In this document: positions 21,120-35,256 of the stretch, piece by piece
How positions within the stretch are numbered: the first letter of the stretch is position 1
Layout of the letters: the number at the start of each line of letters is the position of its first letter
Source: Dillenia suffruticosa
Lineage: Eukaryota; Streptophyta; Magnoliopsida; Dilleniales; Dilleniaceae
DNA: 64,000 nt
Direction of reading: 5' to 3'
NCBI GenBank assembly: GCA_033439265.1
Contig: JAVTVX010000004.1
Location: 15,699,701-15,763,700 of the forward strand
Translations under genes and position numbers: made by a program
Notes under the pieces: model-generated
Databases searched by the model: none
The model's input: the letters and a program-made list of their open reading frames with translations, nothing else
What the model was told of the DNA's origin: nothing

Positions 21120-24100
21120 CTAATATCTAGTATTGGAAGAAGTTAACAATGTAAATAATTTATATTATTATTCAAAGACAAAAGTGAAATGAGTAAGATT
21201 GTGGTGAGAACCAGTCAAATAACATTTGTACCTGAACACAAACAATAAGCCTTGCTTCATTAAGCAGATTCATCAATTTATCTTGCTATCCACTTGCAGC
21301 ATGTATAGCAACATGTATAAGAACATTACTCACCAAATTAGTGAGATTATGATTTTGTTCCATTAATCATTCCATCATAGTAGTCATATCTTCATTCTCA
21401 GGTCTGGTTGAATGCACATGTCATGATAAAGTTGTAACTTTGTCTACATATCTAATTCTTCCCTTCAAATTAGACCCTTTTACTTTATATACAATATCAC
21501 TTTTTCAAGATAAATTCAAACTTTCTATTTGCCCTTCTTTACTCTCAGTTAGACTCCATTCCACTCTTCATCATTTCTTGTGAGAAGTAAATAAATCAAA
21601 CATCAATTTTCATAAATATATCAATTAGAATTACATAAAATTAGTCACCATACCACAAGTTCGATGCTTTTATAGAAACTAAAATGTTATCTAATCAGGT
21701 TCTACTTGTAATATAAAATACAACTCTACAAGATTTCTTCTTAGATTGTACTATCTGTAATGACAAAAGTGGTTCCACTTTGAAGTATTTGAAGTATTTG
21801 TGGTAAAATTAATTACAAGTAAAATAAAACATGAATTATTTATACCTTTTTATGTATGAGCTTGGCAAATGACTTAGATTCTAAGCAATGTGGATTTGTT
21901 AATTTTGAACAACATTTTGAATTTCTTTTACTAATTTTCTAGCACAAAGAAAAAAGAATTAGAATAAAAGTAAATAGCAGTACTAAGAAAATTTATTAAC
22001 TTGTATCTTCCCTGTATCACTCAACCAAAAAGTAACAAACTCCTTGTACTGATTTGAATCATCCATTTCATCTTCCATTCTTTTGATATTTTCATCTATT
22101 TCAAGTGAATTATCAAACCACTTTGATTTTAGAGTATTTTTAAAACTCTTCCATTTGTCACACAAATCTCCAATAACTCATTTTTTTAATGTCATCTCTG
22201 AGTGGTTTGAAAGTAATCTTCGACTACAATTTAAATATGTAAAAAATAAAATTAGACATATTAATTTCCATTTATGCCATTAAGCGATTGACTAATAAAA
22301 GTTGATACCTATACTCACATGTTTTTTTTTATACTCTGTTGGCATGTTACGCCAAATCCTATAATTTATTAGAGCAATCAAATGCACCCTGTAACAACAA
22401 CTCTCGGTGTATGAAGTACTCTCCTCATATTTAAATATATGATACTGCATCCAATTGAGACCTATGATTTGAAATTTCTAAAACTTTGTCCCTCAAAATC
22501 ACTGAAACTAAAAATTTTATCGATAAGCCAAAAACCCTCTTGGCAAGGCCTAAAGAAGTCGAAAATGGCTAAGAGAAGGCCTACACATTTAAATAGAGAT
22601 ATTTAAATGAAATTTCACATATTTAAGAAATTTCAAACAAAATTTCATATGGACCAAAAATGCAAATTTATTAAAAGTTAGGGATCTAAATGCAAATAAG
22701 GAAAGTGGAGGGACTAAGACACATAGTGGACAAAAGGACAGCAAGACACATAGTGGCCACCTAAGCTCATTCCACCAAGGAGAAACCTTATTGGTTGAAA
22801 AATCCTTGCTTGAATTCTCATTGGTTGGTCAATAACCCCTTCTTTATGCTTAGAATTCATCATGGCCGAATTTGACGTGAAAGAGGTGCATGAAGGTAGC
22901 TTGTAAGCAACTTTGCATGGGAGAAAGACTTAGAACAAGTGTAGAATAAAAATCTTGTCTTGCATGGAAATGAATCAATTATCAAAATTTTTGGTAGGTT
23001 TGCATAAATGAGTTGTTTCAAGTATTGGACCCCATTTTCTTCTCAAAAGTTACCTTCTTGGGCGTGAGTTCTAGTGTAGGAAGTAAAAATTTCTTGTATT
23101 CATCCAAGCACTTGATGCATTGAAGAGGTAAGGAAAATTTTTGGTTGATAGGATTCTAATTGTTTAGATAGTATTAGTATGATATATAATTTTTTTTTAT
23201 ATTGATGTATAGGTGTTGTAAGATGTAGTGATCAAGTGCTAAAGGATGCTGTTGATGATGAATATTTGAATGTCAAGATCTTATTAAAAATGTAATATAT
23301 TCTTCTTTGAGAATAGATTTGGATTAAATCCCATGAAATAGGCTTGTTCAAGTAAGTTAGCATGGTTAGCAAGCTATAGTAATTCCATGATATCTTATCC
23401 TGTGATGAACGAAATTTAGATTGGTTGGTTTTGTAAAACTAGACTCCCTAAGCTTTAAAATAAGGTATAGCATGAAAATTTCCATTTAGAATGTTATTTA
23501 TAGTGATTTTTGGAAAGGGACAACAAAATGACATGTTCTGTTTATCATCTTCCGTACATAGCTAGTATGTTTTATAAATTTTTAAAATATCTTCTGGATA
23601 AAATTAGGGACAACTCTAAATATGAAACTATTAGGGATAACTTATGTTATCTTTAAAATGGGATAAAATTCACTTTAATCAGAGTAGTATATCGGAAGTT
23701 ATGATATTTTTACTGAAACTTTGCAGAACATGATTTAGAACTGGAATTAAGGCAGAAATGAAATTTTATGAAATTCTGCACTTCAAATTAAAGGAAATAC
23801 TAAACATAAAAGTTGTAGAACTGTCTTTTATTTTTTAGTAAAACATAGAATCATGTAAATCGGAGATGTATACTGAGATATGATTTTCTACCAAAACTGT
23901 GCAAATTTATTTATATAAGTATGAACTGTATTGAATATAGATTTTTATAAATTTGTGCAGTAGGAATTTGGAGATGCGTTGAACATGAAAAATGTAGATA
24001 TATGTCTTAGCTTTAATTAGCAATTTGATTCATTCAATTCTGATTTATATAGAGAAAGTTATGATATTTTTCCTAAGACTGCGCATGAGTAGAATTTGAA

Positions 24101-25730
24101 AGTCTAAAATTTTGTAGATGTATGATCTTAAACAAACTAGGGTGAATTGGAATTGGGATTAATCAGATTGACATATATATATATTGTTATCTTAAGAGTA
24201 GACGACTATACTACACTCGAGGGGTAGCTCAATTGAGTATCGAGATTCTACGGGAGTGGAGTACCTTTCCCGTACATGTGAGTGGGTCTTGCTGTTGCCA
24301 TGTAGTTAATAAGCAAAACCATATTTTATCATTTTCAAAGCATGATTTGTGAAATGATTGTAAAATGGTTTTGTTAAATGACTGGTAACATATTTTGTGA
24401 TAAATGGAGTGTCTCAAAATTTTAAAATATACATCCATGAATTTTTATGAAAAATATATGTGCCATATTTTAAATCATGAAATTTACTTTGATGATATAT
24501 GCTATAATATACTATACTAGATTTTCATAATTTTTCTCAACATATATGGCACGATTGGCTTATTGATGATTTTGATGCGAGACTAGGTACTCAGACATTA
24601 ATACCTGATTCCCCTTGATCGTAGATTGGGGATGGTACTTATAGCCATGATACTATGATGTGATAGGCATCGTCCCGTGCAGATTCACCTCGTATGTTAT
24701 AACAGACCGGTCTCGTTATATAGATTGTCATACGTTTACGATATCTCAAGAGGTAGACACTCCATATGGCTAGGTAGCGTATATACGATACTATGTTTTG
24801 GACTAGCCAAGTTGAACCAAAAGAGAAGGACTGAATGATGTTTCAGTCTAGCACTTGGGGAGGCCCGACATCAACGTCAAGGTTTTAGGGTTGTTTTTCA
24901 TTTACATACAAAAGCCCCTTGTGGCTGGTCATTGGTTTAGGTAGACCTTTACCGAAAACATGATTTGGCATGACCTTACGATTTATGACTTGAGATCTTG
25001 GATGCATATGTTTAGATTGGATGGAAAACTGTGTTGAAATTGCTATGATTTTGATAATATGTCTTGCATAGATATACATATATATACATATGATTTTGAT
25101 ACTCAATTCTCACCTCACTTATTAATTACCTATCACGGATTTCTCACTCACTGAGGATTTGATTATACTCACCCCTCAGTATTTTTAAATCTATACAGAA
25201 TTAGTCATTAGAGAGACATGTTGACTTATTTCGACAAATGTAATTCGGAGACCGCTTACAGTAATTATCTTCCACTGTATTTTGAGTTATTAATTGATCA
25301 TATGGGTTGACTATTTGTAGTAATGGAACTTTCAGTTGAAATTCATATTTGTATTGACTAAGTACTTTGTGTGTATATATATATATATACGAGTACTTTA
25401 TATTTATTACTCTGAGTTGGAAAATGATTTTGAAAATATATGTGACTGTTTTATGATTGGCCTTACATTGTCTTGGGATACATGGTACAGTTGGGCCAGC
25501 ATCCAAGGTAACGAATGACTGTTCACGACTTCTAGATCGTGGATCAGGGCGTGACACACCCTGACTATAGAGTCAATGAATATGGTAAAGATGGTATCAT
25601 CGATTCTTATTGGTTAATTTAATTCATTCATTTCAACCCTCATGCATTTTCCTTTTTCTAAGTCCCAAACATCTTGACAGCATGTTGCGCCTCTACATTT
25701 CTTGACAGCTATTCAAAATAAAAAATTAGA
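21120..25730 (-). pseudogene. TnpA-like gene (plant Transposase_24 / Ptta-En/Spm family), split by a solo LTR
   Basis: Minus-strand exons carry the family landmarks in order. KKCRGATCCQDVWDLEKGK and PIRIDDTIFTIFIDSIVRVH occur at 25728-25562. After the LTR the frame resumes as LIALINYRIWRNMPTEYK to a GTGAGT donor at 22318. LCDKWKSFKNTLKSKWF and QYKEFVTFWLSDTGK occur at about 22170-22010, with TNPHCLESKSFAKLIHKK near 21895-21845. TTMMERLMEQNHNLTNLVSNV, the C-terminal coiled-coil part, is near 21380-21320. These match the INY-RW-DFK / SKSFA pattern of plant TnpA-type proteins, which bind subterminal repeats. Stops (for example in NELN-stop-PIRI), frameshifts and the 3.2-kb insertion inactivate it. 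Confidence 0.8.
22390..25556 (+). mobile_element. Solo LTR (Tekay-like) inserted in the TnpA-like gene
   Basis: The 3167-bp LTR starts TGTAACAACAACTCTCGG and ends ATCAGGGCGTGACA, with an exact target duplication CACCC at 22385-22389 and 25557-25561. There is no internal region, so it arose by LTR-LTR recombination. Exon sequence reads through if the LTR and one duplication are removed (DSIVRVH joined to LIALINYR). Small frames inside it are not genes. Confidence 0.92.
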
Positions 25731-26255
25731 AATTGTTAATTACTATTTACCTCACAATAAAATAATCAATTTATTTTTTAACCAAACATGGGGTAGCATC
25801 TTGGGATAATTGGGATTCTTCAAACTCAACTTATTCTTGGGATGGTTGTGATTGTTAGTGGTCAACTATAAGACTCATCCTTCATATTTATCACAAGTTG
25901 GAAAAATTTTAAATGTTTCAAAATGTAGTAGAACTCCAATTTTTTATTTTTAAAAAAACGTGATTACCTTTTGATAAAATTTTGCAAATGACTTGTTGAA
26001 TAAATGTTATAAAGTGCTTCAGTGAAAGCTTGAGTGAGAGGTGTAGATGGATTAGAAGAGTAAACTTTTCGATTTTTGGTTGAAAATATTTGCTAGAAAT
26101 GAGATTGTGGTTGAATTAGAAGTTTTGAAAGTTTTGAGGGGAGGAGACCATATGGAGGGTGGTTTGCGCAGAATGATTTTTAGTATATTTGATTTAGTTA
26201 TTTCATCACTATTTTCATAAACAAATTTTCAAACCCCGTCAATTTTTCTCGCTTT
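25731..26255. other. Upstream part of the TnpA-like gene, not resolved
   Basis: Minus-strand reading at about 25910-25780 gives short P/N-rich stretches that could be the poorly conserved TnpA N-terminus, but no continuous frame or start can be defended. 25920-26255 holds nothing recognisable. Confidence 0.35.
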
Positions 26256-27010
26256 TTTCACACTTTTACTTTTTACCACATTTTTTCATTATTACTTCAT
26301 ATTAGTTTTGTGGTTTCACCGCTTTTTTTATTTTTATATCATCAATTTTGTGTTTTGTTTTAGTCATTAGCATAATAATTATCACATCCTATTACTACAA
26401 CATTGTTACTACATTACATTGCTTACATATACTTTAATTTCATATCATTACATTATTTATATTATTAATATTAATTATACCATCATTGTACTTAATTCAT
26501 ATTTAAATTTTTTTATAATTGAGAAACGTGACTTCGCCTAATAATGGACTAGGCAGTGTACACGTAGCCGTCGTAGAGGTGCACATGTGTGCATCTATGT
26601 GTATGTGCATGCGCAGTAGACTGCGGGTGCACAGTACCACACACATGCTATTTTTATTTTTTTCACAAACAAATTTTTCCACACTTTTTATTTTTACCCT
26701 CTTTTTACCTTTTTCAACATTTTTTTCATTATTATAACATTACATATTATTCAAAAATTCGTCCACTACATTTTTACATTATTAATATATTATTACTATA
26801 CTCTCGTATCATCACATTATTTAAATTAATAATATTAATTATACCATATATATCACTATACATAATTTATCACTATACTTAATTCATAGTTTAGATTTTA
26901 TAATTAAGGAATGCGACTTTGCCCAACAATGTGCATGCCTGCTGTACTAATGGTGGGCATGTCCGCATAAGCCTACCTACGCGGCCCTATGTACATGCCC
27001 TGAGCAATTC
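26256..27010. repeat. ~390-bp imperfect tandem duplication with GC-rich, GCATGC-like cores
   Basis: Two units share the order poly-T/C 'TTTTTCACACTTTT' tract, AT-rich middle, 'ACTTAATTCATA', then a GC-rich block. The GC-rich blocks begin CGTGACTTCGCCTAATAATG at 26526 and GCGACTTTGCCCAACAATG at 26912. The GC-rich blocks (26526-26640, 26912-27005) are rich in TGCATG/GCATGC and contrast sharply with the AT-rich surroundings. Confidence 0.7.
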
Positions 27011-28761
27011 GTGATATATATATAAATTAATAATTTATATATTATAGTGTTATATTTTTAGAAATTCATTGAATAGATAATATAATGTTATAATTTGAAA
27101 TTATGAATTGTAATACTATAATTAATTATGCTAGTATAGTTAATTATGTTGGTACATTAATTATTATTTTATTATGTTATTGGAAAAGGAAAACAATCTA
27201 AACGAGATATTTTGTCAATCCCATAAATCACATAACATGACATTGTATTGTTTCTACAGCAAACTCTAAAATATTTAAATAAATAGGAACATTATTTAAA
27301 TTATTTAAATTACTAATAATTTTATTTAAATTAATAATGATAAAAACTAAAGAAATTACATGAAATTCAATTTATTGTTCAGAGGAGAAGATTGAAGAGG
27401 TGCCTTCCCAACTTCTCTTAGCCTGTTGGAAATGAATCCTATTGGGATTAATACCATTAATACTCATTAATACCCATTAGTACCCCAGCAGAACCCAACC
27501 AAACCAAATCTAACCCCACACAATAACATTATTTAAAATTACTATTATTGGAAAACCACCTTTAACGTGAAATATTTTATATTTCACATATAAAATTATT
27601 TAAATTAATAATATTATATTATTGACTAATATTAATATTGATAATTAATTTATTTGTATAACATACTAATATTATATTATAGTAATATAATATTATTAAT
27701 AATTACGTTATTATCATACTAATAGTGTATTATTAAAAATTACATTATTTAAATTAATATTGTTAATTATAACTATAAAAATTTTATTTTATGAAAGTAG
27801 ATCCGGTCATCCACTCATTGTGTATCTAAATTGACCTAAATTGATCCAATCGATATTGTAATTTATAGTAATACATATAGTAATATATATAGAAATATAT
27901 TTGTATTATATAGTAATGTTAAATTGATATTATTTTGTTATTTGTATCTCAAAAGAATTCCAAATTTTTTGTACTTTCATTAATCCAATAGTGGACATAT
28001 CAATCCAATGGCTACGATAATCTCTATCAAGTGACATATCATCTCACATAGGCCACCATTTTCATAGACAAAATTTGAAAATAAATTTTCAAAAACCCTT
28101 TCCTTTTCCACACCATTTTTCATTACAAAATTTAAACATTCGCTGCATGTTTTTCCATTACACAATTTTTACAATTTTTTTTGGAACGCGTTATTACTTT
28201 TACCCTCCTTTTTACCCGTCTCTTTTTTCCTTACATAGTTTGATCATTTCTTTGTCATGATATTATAGTCTATACGTCTCTTTCTTTTCCATACGTTTCT
28301 ATATGTCTTATTTTCTCACATGCTTACTAATGTAATTTTTAGAATTTGTTATGACTTGTTACGGCACACTGCGTTTTATGTAATTCATGCATTTTTTAGA
28401 ACTTGTTAACTTTCCCATATGTTTTGTTTCATATATAATGTTTCGACTTCTTACCTTGAAAATACTACGTTTCATACAATTTTTAAAACAATTTGGAGTA
28501 CTCGCAATTTGACTATGCATTGCACCTTAGCCATTGGCACTTAACTTAATTTAAACCGATTGATTAAATCTAGTTTTCACTTAAATTTCCATATCAAAAC
28601 CTAATTTTTGTGACATAGGATGCACAATTACCACTTACTATAACACTTGTTATAACAATATCACTTATTATCACTTGTTATCATGCATTACAGGCATATT
28701 ACTATACATGATACACTAAAAAAAGTAGACCAAATAAAAATATAAAAATAGATAAGACAAA
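27011..28761. other. AT-rich spacer between TnpA-like and tnp2 genes of CACTA-1
   Basis: Long runs of TTAATAATATT-type sequence with no gene. Parts near 28050-28230 resemble the C/T-rich tracts of the duplication at 26256-27010, suggesting it once had more units. Confidence 0.5.
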
Positions 28762-31700
28762 TCAATAATTGCATAATGTGTAAATGAAAGTACATTTGGT
28801 ACGCATATGCATCCCATCCACTCTATCAACATCATCGTCATCATTTATCTCTATTGATACTTTTTCTTCATCTTCATCTTCATCGACATTAATCCAAACC
28901 CACACCTGATTATTTGAGGGTTCACTTTTTGAATTCAGATGATGATTCGTCAATTCATCACCCATGTCAAATTCATCTCTAGCTTTGACATGCTTTACAA
29001 CAAGCCATCCTTTATGTCTTTCATAGGCCACATAAAATATCTTCTTTGCTTTGGATGCCAGCACATAAAGATCATTCAGCAAATCGGCACTTCTATGATT
29101 AAGATAGAAAAAATTCATAAGTGTTGAACCAAATCTGTCCTTCTTATATCATCATTGCAAGTCGATCCAATCACACCAAAATAGTAGAAACGTAAACATT
29201 CCATTATCATTTACTTGAATGATTTGCCATAACATTCCATAAAAATTAACTTTACCTTGAATGGGCCTTTTATCCCTCGCATTTGCATAACTAACATTAT
29301 CCATTGCTACCACAACTCCTGAATTTTGTGTTTCAAGGCATTTCTCACGATCTTTTACATGGAATTGAGATCCATTGATCAGATCCCCGTTGTAATTTCG
29401 GACCAATGGATCTAGTCCATAAGTGATTTAATTAATTTCATCTGTAATCTCATCCGGGTATTTTGGATTCGTAAACTAAAAAAAGAAATCATGTAAATAG
29501 AAGAAATTAGTAACATTAAGAAAATTAACTATTGATATACTTAGCATGTAAATTGAAGAAATTAATAACATTAAAAAGATTAAATATTGATATATTTACA
29601 CGATAACTAAACCAGATAGTGAAATTTTTACTATGAAATTTGTCAATTTGGAAAGTTCCCATGATTTGTTTTTTGAACATGTTGCATATGTTCACTTCAT
29701 ACGAAATAGAACATATATAATTATATGATATTAGAGTTAATTATTAATAAATCTATGATAGTGTATACATACAGTCTAAAGGAGGCGATTGATGTCACGT
29801 CCCGAACCGGGGTGATGTGTAGCCACCCATTACCCTGGTTACCAACTTGGTTTTTTAGAAAATTTGACAGAATCTCCCTATATTTCAGTGGTCTCCCATA
29901 TACAAATCAACCTATATATTGAATGATTATCCTGCCACCTAAATAAATGGGCCAACTTGGCCTTACAACAAATCAACGACATTCGTATAATACCAATCAA
30001 TCCACAGCATAACAACCAGGACAACACAAGGCTATCATGAATACTAGCAGTTTTAGCCACAGATCTCTACTATCATGCCTAACTAGAGCATGAGTAGCCG
30101 CCACACCAGGCGGTTCTAAAATTTTATGCATGAGTACAACAAATTCCCAAGTTAAGAAGTTAAATGCTTTCAAGTGCCTCAATGCAGGTCAAATGAGCCA
30201 ATATGAGAATCTCACAAATAAATATCAATAATTTATATAGTCATCCAATAAAATGTATATGTCCATCAACGGACTTCAATATCAAGACCTCGTAGGGTTA
30301 TATACAATACGGATCTCATATTTCAAATGAAATTTAGATTTCACCGCAGTGAATACGTGATTCCACAATTACGCAACAATGACGTCTAGAGCCCGACGTA
30401 TCCTCTATCACAATAACCTTATTTGAGAAAGGAAAGGAGAGTAGTGAGTATCAAGAGAGATACCGAGTGAGTGAGGAGATCAATATCAAGCATAAATAGT
30501 GTGTGTGAGCCATTGGCGTATCAAACATGATTATTTGCAAACAATAATTCACAATTCGCAATAAAACATGGTATGCTTGGTAAAATGAAATCAATTAATC
30601 CATCGCACGGTATCATACATATATGCATCCCTTTAAAATCAAGTAATTTTAGAGTAAGCCGAATATGATCCTAGCAAAGGTCGACCGTGATCAATGACAG
30701 GCGCATCGGGGTTTTATTATGCATAAATGTTCAAAAGTCGCTCTCTACCCCGACGTTGGCCATGAGCATCACTGAGACCAGCTCATACATAGATCAGATC
30801 ACGTATAGGACCCTGCCCGGTGCTAAACAGTGGCGTCACACAAGTCCTCCCCCTTGCGGGTTCAACCGGCGGTGCCTATACCTATATACCAAACGTTTAT
30901 GGGTACTTTCGCGTGAAGAGTACCCAGACGCATACTCGACATCATAGCAAACATCCCCCATAGCTACGGTCGTCCTCACGGGACTTAATCAGATCATAAC
31001 AGTCAAACCACGGTCACACGGCCCCAAATCAGTGACATAAAAACCATAGTGCTTAATAAATATGCCATATTAGGTCATATGAAAATAAACAGGTGAAAAT
31101 CATAAAATATGGCACCATTTCAATCGAATCTACTTATGGATGCATATTCATAGAAAACTTCAGTTCACAACACTCCAATAGTCACAAAACAATTTTGAAA
31201 TCTAGTGGCACACGACGAGTCATACGCATCAAAGTATGTTTTGTTGAAAACACAACAAAATCTAGTTTCACTTTTTGTGCATGAGATTAGAGTCTCACTT
31301 ACAATAATATGGAGGGTATAGCACTCCCAAATGAACCACAACTGCGATGTAACGAGCTCTCTTTAACATCTTGGGCAAAAGTTACCTAACAAGTTTACTC
31401 ATAAATCTCCACTTTGCGCAGTCCTACGAAAATTTGTATAACATTTTATATATAAGTCCAAATCTGGTGAAAGTTTGATATGTTATAGTAACTTCACGAT
31501 CTACAACTTTCATGTTATACACTTTCTCAAAATCATATCACAAAATTCCCAGAAATCCTCATTTTGTTTCAGTTGCATTATAAATTCAGATTCTGTTGCA
31601 TTTTAGTGCAAAAGCCATAACTTTCACTATACCTATCCAAACTTAATGGATTTTTAACTTATCATACCCAAGATAGAGCCCTACTACTTTCAAGTTTTGA

Positions 31701-34700
31701 GTTTCTCTCAATTGTGCCTAAAAGGGGGGTTGAAATGGATCATGATCAGAACAGGCAGGTTTTAGTTGGAAAATAGAATTTTTGTTGACACCTCTTTAGT
31801 AAAATGGGCATAACGTTTGATTCCCTTGTGTGAATTGGCTGAAATTTTAACATGATGTAGCTAAGTGGGATATCTACAAGTTTTATTCTTTGAGTTGCCT
31901 AAACTAGAACTGGAAGAGGATTTTTTTTATACACTGCTTTTAGGGTTTGAAACAGGACAATCTTCTGTCGAGTTTTTAGGAAAATTGTCATAACTTTTGA
32001 CACAGGAATCGGATTAAAGTGATTCTTATCTCCTTAAAAAGATAAGACCTAGAGCTACAAATTACATAACTAGAGCCCAAGCTAATTCAGACCGAAAAGC
32101 ACCTCAAAATCAGGGCAAAGTTTATAGCAGAACAGAATATGATTCTGTAGAACACCTAACTTTAAAAAATCATAATATATCCAATTTAATTCAAAATGTG
32201 ACAAATCATATTGCATTTTAAATCATAATATATACACTCATAGTTCTTGTATTGGGCCTAATTTAATTCATCCACGTCAAAATATGGTCGTTTAGCCTTT
32301 CCGAGACACATCCGACCTGGTTAGGGTCTTGTCGGCAAATTTTTGGAAAATTTACGGTTTGGCTCTACGAAGCAAGATTCATTTAAATTTGATGTGGTTA
32401 TACACTCTAGAGTCATTTTCATTATGTTTGAACTATCTATGATCTTTTTGGAAATTTTTAATTTCCTACAATTTGAGCCGAAATTTTCCGGTAGCGGTTT
32501 TAACGAAAAAAAAAATTTCTTAGCGAATTTTCAACATAGAACATGAGCATTATTGTATACAAAATGAAGGGAAGTACAATAGTGAGTACACCGAGGTGTC
32601 GGTGTTACAATTGAGTCACTATTAAATAGTTTGTATTTATGGTATTGCTACAATGATTTCTCATCGACATGAATTCGAGATATTCTTTTTCTTTTCTTGT
32701 CTTTTAACAGATCTACGTGTCTTTATTCCCAAAGGCCTTCTAATAGTTGTTGAAGTGAACTCATTTTCTCCAAGTGCAATGTAGTTGTCATCATTCCACA
32801 ATATATGATTAAATCTTGTTTCAATCACATCTAAATATCTTGAACAAAATAGCAAACACTCATTTGCTATATACCCTTCCGCAATAGAGCCTTCAGGCTA
32901 TGCTCTATTTCGTATATAGGAGTTGAGTTGAAGCAAGTATCTACATTCATATACATACATCGTATTACATGTGTATGATTGTTAAATAAAATAAGATAAA
33001 TAAGTAATCAAAATGGAATAAACTTTTCAACTGGATACATTTACCTATATGTCACTTGTCCACAATCCTTGCTTTAGTTGTCAAGTGCACGATCAAATGT
33101 ATCATGTGGTGAAAAATGAAGGAGGGAAAATCTTTTCAAGTTCATACATAATTTGGGAAACTAATGCCTCCAATTGCTCAAGTTCTCATGGGTAAAGGAT
33201 CCTAAAGCAAAGGCATTTAAAAATGTTGCAAATCTTAATAATAACAGAGCTAACTTTATCAAGTAGTAATCCACAAATTGCTATGAGAATAAATTTTTGT
33301 ATTAAAATCCAACAGTCATAACTCTTTAGACCTATTAACTTTTGTTATTTCAATTGAATATATCTAGATATATTAGTAGAGTACTCGTCAAGAGGTTTTA
33401 AGTTCATCAAAACCTTGAGAAATGCATCTTTCTTCTGGAAGGTCAATTGGTAACACACTTCAAGGAAAAATATATTCATAGAATTTGGTCTACGTACAAG
33501 TAGATTCTTTCTTATTTCCATCTCTTCGAGATCAAGTCTAGTTTTATAATTGTACTTAGACTTTCTATGTTGCCCAAGAATTATACCAACAATTACATTA
33601 AAACAATTTTTCTCGGTGTGCATTATGTCAAAATTTTGTCTAATTAAAACATTTTCCCAATAAGGCAAATGAAACAATATACTCCTTTTTTTCGATCCGT
33701 GCATGTCATTGGGACTTCTTAAGTCAATCCTATCTAATTCTCACAACGCATCAATTCCAAAACATTGTTTAGAAGCAACTCTGAATTCCTCTGTCCCATC
33801 AAAAGAATGCTTGTCATACCTAAATGGATAAGTTGACTTCAACCATTTTCCATGTCCCATATGACAATACTTCCGACCATGACATAACTATTGAGAACAT
33901 GTATCATATCCTCATATTGGACATGCAATTCTACCTTTAGTACTTTATCCAGACAGATTAACATATGTAAGGAAATCATTAATGGTCCATAAAAGTGTTG
34001 CAAGCATTTTAAATCTTTCACCAATAGAAGAATTATAAGTATCTACTATTTTGTTCCATAATTCTTTCAGTTCTTCCACCAATAGTAGCATGTACACATT
34101 TATCTTGTCGCCAGGACTTCTAAGGCTAGGAATAAGTAATGTGAGTATGAAATTTGTAGACCTTATATACAACCAAGGAGGCAGATTATATGGAATCATG
34201 AGCACTGGCCAAGTACTATGTGAAACATTCATTGTTTTAAATGGATTGAACCATCTCTGCTAGTCCTAATCGAATATTTCTTTGGTCAGAAGAGAAGTTA
34301 GGGTATAAGGAATCAAACTACTTCTTTGCAGATGAATCTACTGGGTTTTTTAGAAATCCATCATTTGTTCTCTTATTATGATACCATCTCATCAAAGAAG
34401 TAGTTTGGCCACATGTAAATAATCTATGCAATCTAGGAATCAAAGGAAACCATCTTAATATTTTGGTAACTTATTTTCTATTAATATCTTGATCTCCTTG
34501 GTCTCCATCTGCATTTAGTTTCCATCTAGAAGCACCACACACATAACATGCATAGTCTTCAACTCTATGTTTCCAATACAAAATACAATCATTAGAACAA
34601 ACATGTATTTTGTCATATCTCAACCCTAAAACTAAAATAATTTTCTTCACTTCATGACAACTATTTGTCTATATACAATTCTCCTAAAAACACTAACAGT

Positions 34701-35256
34701 AATGAAAAAGATTTGTTGGTCTACCCACACAAACACTTTAAATGATATGGTGCACAAAAATTGTAGGCATAGTGGATTTCGATTTTGGATATATTGTTTT
34801 TTTGACATTCTAAAGTAATTCATGAAACTTATTTGAAGTTGAAGTTGAAGTTGATTCATCCACGTTAGATGCATGAGAACTTGGTTCATGTATGTTAGAT
34901 CTATGATGTAAATATACGAATGCATCATGTAACATGACAAACATATCATGGTTAAAAGGATTATCCCATAAGTTGGATACGTTGGATGCACAAGATGTAG
35001 ATTTTCCATAACTCTTTTCATTACTCTCTCCATGATATATCCACTTATCATAGCCACATTGAAACCCATGATGTAACAAGTGATTGAAGACAGTGTGTGC
35101 AGAAAATCTCAAATTAAAACATTTGACACAAGAAAATGATATCTTCCCATCGATGGATTGAATATTTCAATATGCAAATTCAAGAAATGTATTTACCCTA
35201 CCAATATTTTTATCACTTACTCTTGATTTAGAATACATCCATATCTTATCCATCAT
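28762..35256 (-). pseudogene. tnp2-type CACTA transposase of CACTA-1, broken by a solo LTR
   Basis: The N-terminus MMDKIWMYSKSRVSD at 35256 starts the transposase-associated domain, with TVFNHLLHHGFQCGYDKWIYHGE at 35100-35030. The tnp2 core follows: NDCILYWKHRVEDYACYVCG near 34600-34540, NVSHSTWPVLMIPYNLPPW near 34230-34180, and TLLWTINDFLTYVNLSG near 33990-33945. FHLPYWENVLIRQNFDIMH comes near 33680-33625, then DUF4218-type remains (FPPSFF, VHLTTKARIVDK; LLFCSRYLDVIETRF near 32855-32810). After the LTR comes DUF4216 (29406-29152: QFHVKDREKCLETQNSGV) and FYVAYERHKGWLVVKHVKAR near 29030-28980. Acidic residues mark the C-terminus. The protein would cut the transposon ends. Many stops and frameshifts, plus the insertion, disable it. 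Confidence 0.88.
29793..32609 (-). mobile_element. Solo LTR (Tekay-like) inserted in the tnp2 gene of CACTA-1
   Basis: 2817 bp, reading TGTAACACCGACACCTCGG from 32609 and ending GGGACGTGACA at 29793. It has a perfect target duplication ATTGA at 29788-29792 and 32610-32614. Its 3' third is clearly homologous to 2345-3403 of element A's LTR, so it comes from the same family, but it is about 1.3 kb shorter. Confidence 0.93.
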
